From Actinoplanes sp. TBRC 11911 (GTDB taxonomy: Bacteria; Actinomycetota; Actinomycetes; Mycobacteriales; Micromonosporaceae), in NCBI RefSeq assembly GCF_012933445.1, contig NZ_JABBNC010000016.1, positions 62,001 to 126,000 of the forward strand: a DNA stretch of 64,000 bases, read 5' to 3'. The translations under genes and the position numbers were made by a program. The notes under the pieces are model-generated. The model did not search any database. It saw only the letters and a program-made list of their open reading frames with translations, and was not told the origin of the DNA. Shown piece by piece: positions 61,065 to 64,000 of the stretch. How positions within the stretch are numbered: position 1 is the stretch's first letter; every line of letters starts with the position of its first letter.

Positions 61065-61891
61065 CGGTCGGTCAGGGGCAGCACGAGCTGCGGCTTGGTG
61101 ATGACGTGGTCGGAGCGTAGCGGGCGCACGGCCGTACCGATCGCGAAGAACTCGGTGGTGTGGCCGCCCCAGCGGTGCGCGTTCGAGAGCATCTGCACGC
61201 CGACGATGCCCTCGGCGCCGAGCTGCTCCGCCTCCGCCTGCATGCGGCTCATCGCCAGCTCGCGGGCGTCGTAGAGCGCCTCGGTGTACTGCGGGATCTC
61301 GACGTTCTGCCCGATGTTGCCCATCGCCTGCCAGAAGCGCTGGTGGGCGATGTGGTAGACGCAGGTGCCCATGGTCATGCCGAGCGGGGCGTACCCGGCC
61401 TGGATCAGCGTCCAGAAGTCCTGCCCGGAGAGGTCGCTGGTGAACGGCTGGTTGTTCCGGTTGCGCCAGGTGCCGCCGGAGGCCGGTGGCTCGTCCGCCT
61501 TGACCGCGGTGCCGATCGCGATGAACTCGGCCAGCTCGGAGCCGAACTCCTTGAACTCGATGTCGAGCCGCACCCCCACGATGCCGTCGGCGCCGAGCGC
61601 GTCCGCCTCGGCCTCCATCCGGGTCATCGCCAGCTCCCGCGCGTGGTACATCGCCTGGGAAAGCTGGTCCAGCTCGCGGTTCTGGCTCCAGCGGCCGAGC
61701 TGGATGCCGACGTGATAGATGCTCGAGCCGAGCACCAGACCGAGCGGCCGGAAGCCGGCCTCGCGCACGAGCAGGAACTCGTTGACGCTCAGGTCCGAGG
61801 TGAACAGGCTGGTGGGCTGCCCGGGGCGCATCTCCGCCAGGCGGCGCATGGCATCGTCGGGTACGCCAGTGGAAGAGGCATGCACGGTCAT
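61061..61891 (-). CDS. Double YbjQ-domain protein
   Basis: 276 residues with two YbjQ/heavy-metal-binding-type domains. Each half contains LFTSDLS-like opening, a helix with (H/D)ARELAM(T/S)RM, and LGA(D/E)GIVGV(R/Q): LGADGIVGVRLD in the first (~100) and LGAEGIVGVQML in the second (~235), both followed by AEFIAIGTAV-type strands. The family is named for a putative heavy-metal role, which is not proven. It overlaps its neighbours by 4 bp on both sides, so the three genes form one operon. Confidence 0.85.
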   Translation of the reverse strand: MTVHASSTGVPDDAMRRLAEMRPGQPTSLFTSDLSVNEFLLVREAGFRPLGLVLGSSIYHVGIQLGRWSQNRELDQLSQAMYHARELAMTRMEAEADALGADGIVGVRLDIEFKEFGSELAEFIAIGTAVKADEPPASGGTWRNRNNQPFTSDLSGQDFWTLIQAGYAPLGMTMGTCVYHIAHQRFWQAMGNIGQNVEIPQYTEALYDARELAMSRMQAEAEQLGAEGIVGVQMLSNAHRWGGHTTEFFAIGTAVRPLRSDHVITKPQLVLPLTDR

Positions 61892-62775
61892 CGGGAACTC
61901 CGCAGCGGCAAGATGGTGAGACTGCTAGGGGTAGGAACGTTTGTGACGTGGAACCGGGCGATCGCGTTGCCGGTGACGATGCACTCGGCGGCGTGGTCGG
62001 TGTGGTTCTCGCCGGCCTCGATCTTCCACATCGTCGACCAGAGGCCGGACATCAGCGCGGCGTCCGCGCCCAGCGAGGAGACGTGGGCGGTGAAGTCGTG
62101 CCGGGCCGCCGCCCGTACGTGGGTGATCAGCTCGGTGTAGCCGGACACCTCGATGTTGCCGGCCAGGTAGCTCTGGGACTGGATCGTGCGCCAGTCATCG
62201 TGGCGGACCGCGATGGCCAGGCCGTAGATCAGCCCGGCCGGCACCCAGCCCGAGCCCATCAGCTTGGCGACGTCCTGCGCGGCGAGGTCGGTCGTGAACG
62301 GCTTGGCCGGCCGCTGCGACCCGCGCGAACGGACCGCCGTGCCGAGCGCCATGAACTCGCGCTTCTGCCCGTCCATGACCTCTTCGGTGAACCGGACCCC
62401 GACCACGCCGTCGGCACCGAGCGCGGCAGCCTCCTGGCGCATCCGGTCCATGGCGGTGTCCCGGCCCTGGCGAATCGCCTGTGCGTACGGCTCGTAGCCG
62501 GACCAGCGTGACGACGGCGACACGGTGGCCGGGCCGCCCATGTTGCCCATGAAGCCGTAGCCGGGCTGCCAGCCACAGCCACCCCAGCCGCTCCAGCCGA
62601 TCTGCATCACCGTCGTGCCGAGCACCTCACCGACGGTATCGAACCCTGCCACCTCGAGGCCCGCCAGCCCGTCGGCCGACAACAGCGAGGTGCGCACGCC
62701 GTCGGCCGAGGCTCGCTCGACGCGCGCCCGCGCCACGGGCGGCAGTCCGCGCCCGTCCCAACCGTCAACTGTCAC
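61888..62775 (-). CDS. Double YbjQ-domain protein (first of operon)
   Basis: 295 residues, again with two YbjQ-like halves. The first (~35-155) keeps the motif as LGADGVVGVRFTEEVM and EFMALGTAVRS; in the second (~165-280) the equivalent motif is degenerate (SSLGADAALMSGL). A Gly/Trp-rich loop, WSGWGGCGWQPGYGFMGNMG, split in its core GWGGCGWQPG, is inserted in the first half. It begins the operon and overlaps the second YbjQ gene by 4 bp. It is divergent from the short gene at 62961. Confidence 0.85.
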   Translation of the reverse strand: MTVDGWDGRGLPPVARARVERASADGVRTSLLSADGLAGLEVAGFDTVGEVLGTTVMQIGWSGWGGCGWQPGYGFMGNMGGPATVSPSSRWSGYEPYAQAIRQGRDTAMDRMRQEAAALGADGVVGVRFTEEVMDGQKREFMALGTAVRSRGSQRPAKPFTTDLAAQDVAKLMGSGWVPAGLIYGLAIAVRHDDWRTIQSQSYLAGNIEVSGYTELITHVRAAARHDFTAHVSSLGADAALMSGLWSTMWKIEAGENHTDHAAECIVTGNAIARFHVTNVPTPSSLTILPLRSSR

Positions 62776-62960
62776 GTTCCAGTCATACCCCGCTACCAGG
62801 CGCGGCGTTCATCTTCGTCATCCCGTCGCTCAATTCGCCGGACGCGGGGTGAGCTGCCCCTCACGTGGTCGGCGCTACAGCGTCCACGGCACAGCGATGG
62901 TAAGAAATTCCTAAGGAAATCAAGTTTCCGTACGCCCGTAGCGAGAGACCCGAGCCCACC

Positions 62961-63242
62961 ATGAACACCGCCGCCACGATCTTGACCGCCGCCCGCGCCG
63001 AAGCCTTGTTCACCAGCGGGTTGGCGACCGGCAGCCAGCCCGACTACGCCCTCGTCGAACAGGTGATCCGCGTCGCCGTGCGCACCCGCGGCGGCGTGCG
63101 AGGCTGCGCCGCCGACGTGGCCCGCGAGTACGGCGACTATCCCGAGCTCGCGGCTCCGCGGATGCGCTGGGCCCGGCACGTGGTGACCGACCTGTACGGG
63201 CCGCGGCACGCCGCCCGCCGTGGCTTGACCCTAGTCGCCTGA
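62961..63242 (+). CDS. Short unknown protein
   Basis: 93 residues, mixed alpha/beta, no membrane segment. MNTAATILTAARAEALFTSGL opens a helix, then YALVEQVIRVAVRTRGGVRGCAADVAREYGDYP (core VRGCAADVAREYGDYP) and a basic tail. No SD is obvious. Divergent from the YbjQ operon across a ~185-bp gap that could hold both promoters, and its 3' end overlaps the convergent arginase-family gene by 12 bp. Family not recognised; existence is supported only by ORF integrity and composition. Confidence 0.55.
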   Translation: MNTAATILTAARAEALFTSGLATGSQPDYALVEQVIRVAVRTRGGVRGCAADVAREYGDYPELAAPRMRWARHVVTDLYGPRHAARRGLTLVA

Positions 63243-64000
63243 CAGGATGCGTTCGAGCAGCCCGACCAGTCGCGCCGCGTACCGGCCGTCCGGGTCGAGG
63301 TCCGGACGGAAGTCGGCGACGCTGACACCGATCAGGTCCGGGGCGGCGGCGAGCGGGGTCAGCAGTGCCGCGAGCTGGTCGAGGTCCGGCCCGCCGGCCT
63401 GGGGGTAGGTGACCGCCGGCATCGCCGACGGATCGAGGACGTCCACATCGACGTGCAGCCACATCGGCAATCGCAGGCGCGCGGCCCACGCCGCCGCTCG
63501 ACGCCCGGTGGCCCGCGGATCGCCGACCACCGCGCGAGCGTCCAGGGCGAGCATGTCGCCCGGCACCCGGGCCAGCTCCGCGGCCGCCGCGGCATCGAGG
63601 CCGGACGTGCGGTGCCCGATCAGGGCGACGTGCCGGGCCGCCACCATCGGCACCCGCCCGCCCAGCGTCACCAGACTCTCCGGGCCGTCCCCGGTGAGCA
63701 GGGCAAGCTCCAGATCCGCGGTCTCGCCGGTGTCCGACCCGGCCGCGTCGAGATAGTCCGGATGCCCGTCGACCATCCAGAGCCCAACCGCACCATCCCG
63801 GCCGCCGTCGAATTCGTCAGCGAGACCGGGGAGCCCGGCGAACACGCCGAGGAGCAGGCTGCAGTCGCCGCCGATGATGAGCGGGCGCCGGGCCGGGTGG
63901 TCGCGGATGCCGGCTCGCAGCGCGGCCGCCAGCTCACCCGCCGCCGCGATGGTGTCGGTCAGCGCCAGCACCCCGGTGGCCGCATCGCGCCGGCTGTCGG
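63231..64000 (-). CDS. Arginase-family protein, 5' end beyond the window
   Basis: The frame stays open to position 64000, so the N terminus is missing; 256 residues are visible. Ureohydrolase motifs are present but shifted: GGDCS where the Mn-binding GGDHS is usual, DGHPDYLDA for DAHxD, and HVDVDVLDPSAMPAV intact for the second metal pair. With the first His replaced by Cys the metal site may be altered. The family covers arginase, agmatinase and formimidoylglutamase. Substrate unknown. Convergent with the short gene at 62961. Confidence 0.8.
   Translation of the reverse strand, partial: DSRRDAATGVLALTDTIAAAGELAAALRAGIRDHPARRPLIIGGDCSLLLGVFAGLPGLADEFDGGRDGAVGLWMVDGHPDYLDAAGSDTGETADLELALLTGDGPESLVTLGGRVPMVAARHVALIGHRTSGLDAAAAAELARVPGDMLALDARAVVGDPRATGRRAAAWAARLRLPMWLHVDVDVLDPSAMPAVTYPQAGGPDLDQLAALLTPLAAAPDLIGVSVADFRPDLDPDGRYAARLVGLLERILSGD

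Noticed and set aside
61160..62140. Plus-strand frame opposite the two YbjQ genes
   Set aside because: Antisense shadow; the minus-strand frames carry repeated YbjQ motifs and ATGA overlaps.

Overview
The window is very GC-rich DNA from an actinomycete. GTG and TTG starts backed by Shine-Dalgarno (SD) sequences are frequent, tRNA genes lack an encoded CCA, and many terminators are GC hairpins without a T-tract. The gene families (SARP/AfsR regulators, a SigE-group sigma factor, a DUF574-type methyltransferase, SPW-repeat protein, BioQ-type regulator, IdeR-type iron box) fit a filamentous actinobacterium. A Micromonosporaceae (Actinoplanes-like) origin is my best inference but is not proven. 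No phage, transposase, CRISPR array or rRNA was seen.

Layout. 1-411: tandem 13/14-bp repeat array, no credible gene. 412-5476 (-): secreted carbohydrate and cell-wall block: GH30 glycosidase, a DUF916-type WxL-interacting membrane protein and a secreted phosphatase with a WxL-like tail. 5612-14037: HupE/UreJ-like membrane protein, BMP-like lipoprotein, NAD epimerase, an HExxH membrane protein, a tiny zinc-finger protein and a membrane protein that share overlapping divergent start codons, a YegP-like protein, a secreted ThuA-ricin protein and a DUF4097-like protein. 14075-17233 (-): AfsR-like regulator. 17470-17724 (+): three closely packed atypical tRNA genes. 17729-21776: DUF4143 ATPase behind a 22-bp-period repeat array, a glycosyltransferase-like protein coupled to an XRE regulator, and a small membrane protein downstream of repeated TGAAGTT boxes.

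21829-27582: a complete siderophore uptake operon (two permeases, ATPase, binding protein) under an IdeR/DtxR-type box, divergent from a DHA2 exporter. 27916-31519: a two-gene toxin/immunity-like pair, a noncoding stretch with a 14-bp hairpin, a nonsense-interrupted secreted-protein remnant, and a sigma-factor module whose membrane partner and upstream lipoprotein share the same extracellular domain. 31624-38327: HPP membrane protein, CGNR regulator, a DinB-like/SnoaL fusion with a cupin, a second large SARP-type regulator, an SPW protein and a CHY zinc finger.

38340-43280: a biotin block. BioY, an acyl-CoA ligase, a thiolase-like enzyme, BioM and BioN form one overlapping operon, divergent from a BioQ-like TetR regulator across three phased TGAAC-N3-GTTC operators. 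43290-54203: sugar porter, acyltransferase, Tat-type acetoacetate-decarboxylase-like protein, LLM oxidoreductase, SDR, SAM methyltransferase, membrane protein, PEP-mutase-like enzyme, diguanylate cyclase and an adenosine-deaminase-like protein lacking its usual glutamate. 54200-64000: EEP-family phosphodiesterase, a fused NodB deacetylase/GT2 synthase with a small membrane partner, secreted beta-helix protein, cupin, a three-gene YbjQ operon (four YbjQ domains), a short unknown protein and an arginase-family gene running off the right edge.

The most promising targets are the three noncanonical tRNAs, the 22-bp repeat array before the ATPase, the duplicated exodomain around the sigma factor, the AACTTCAT-N10-ATGAAGTT operator system, the biotin operon with its altered thiolase, and the WxL-like pair.
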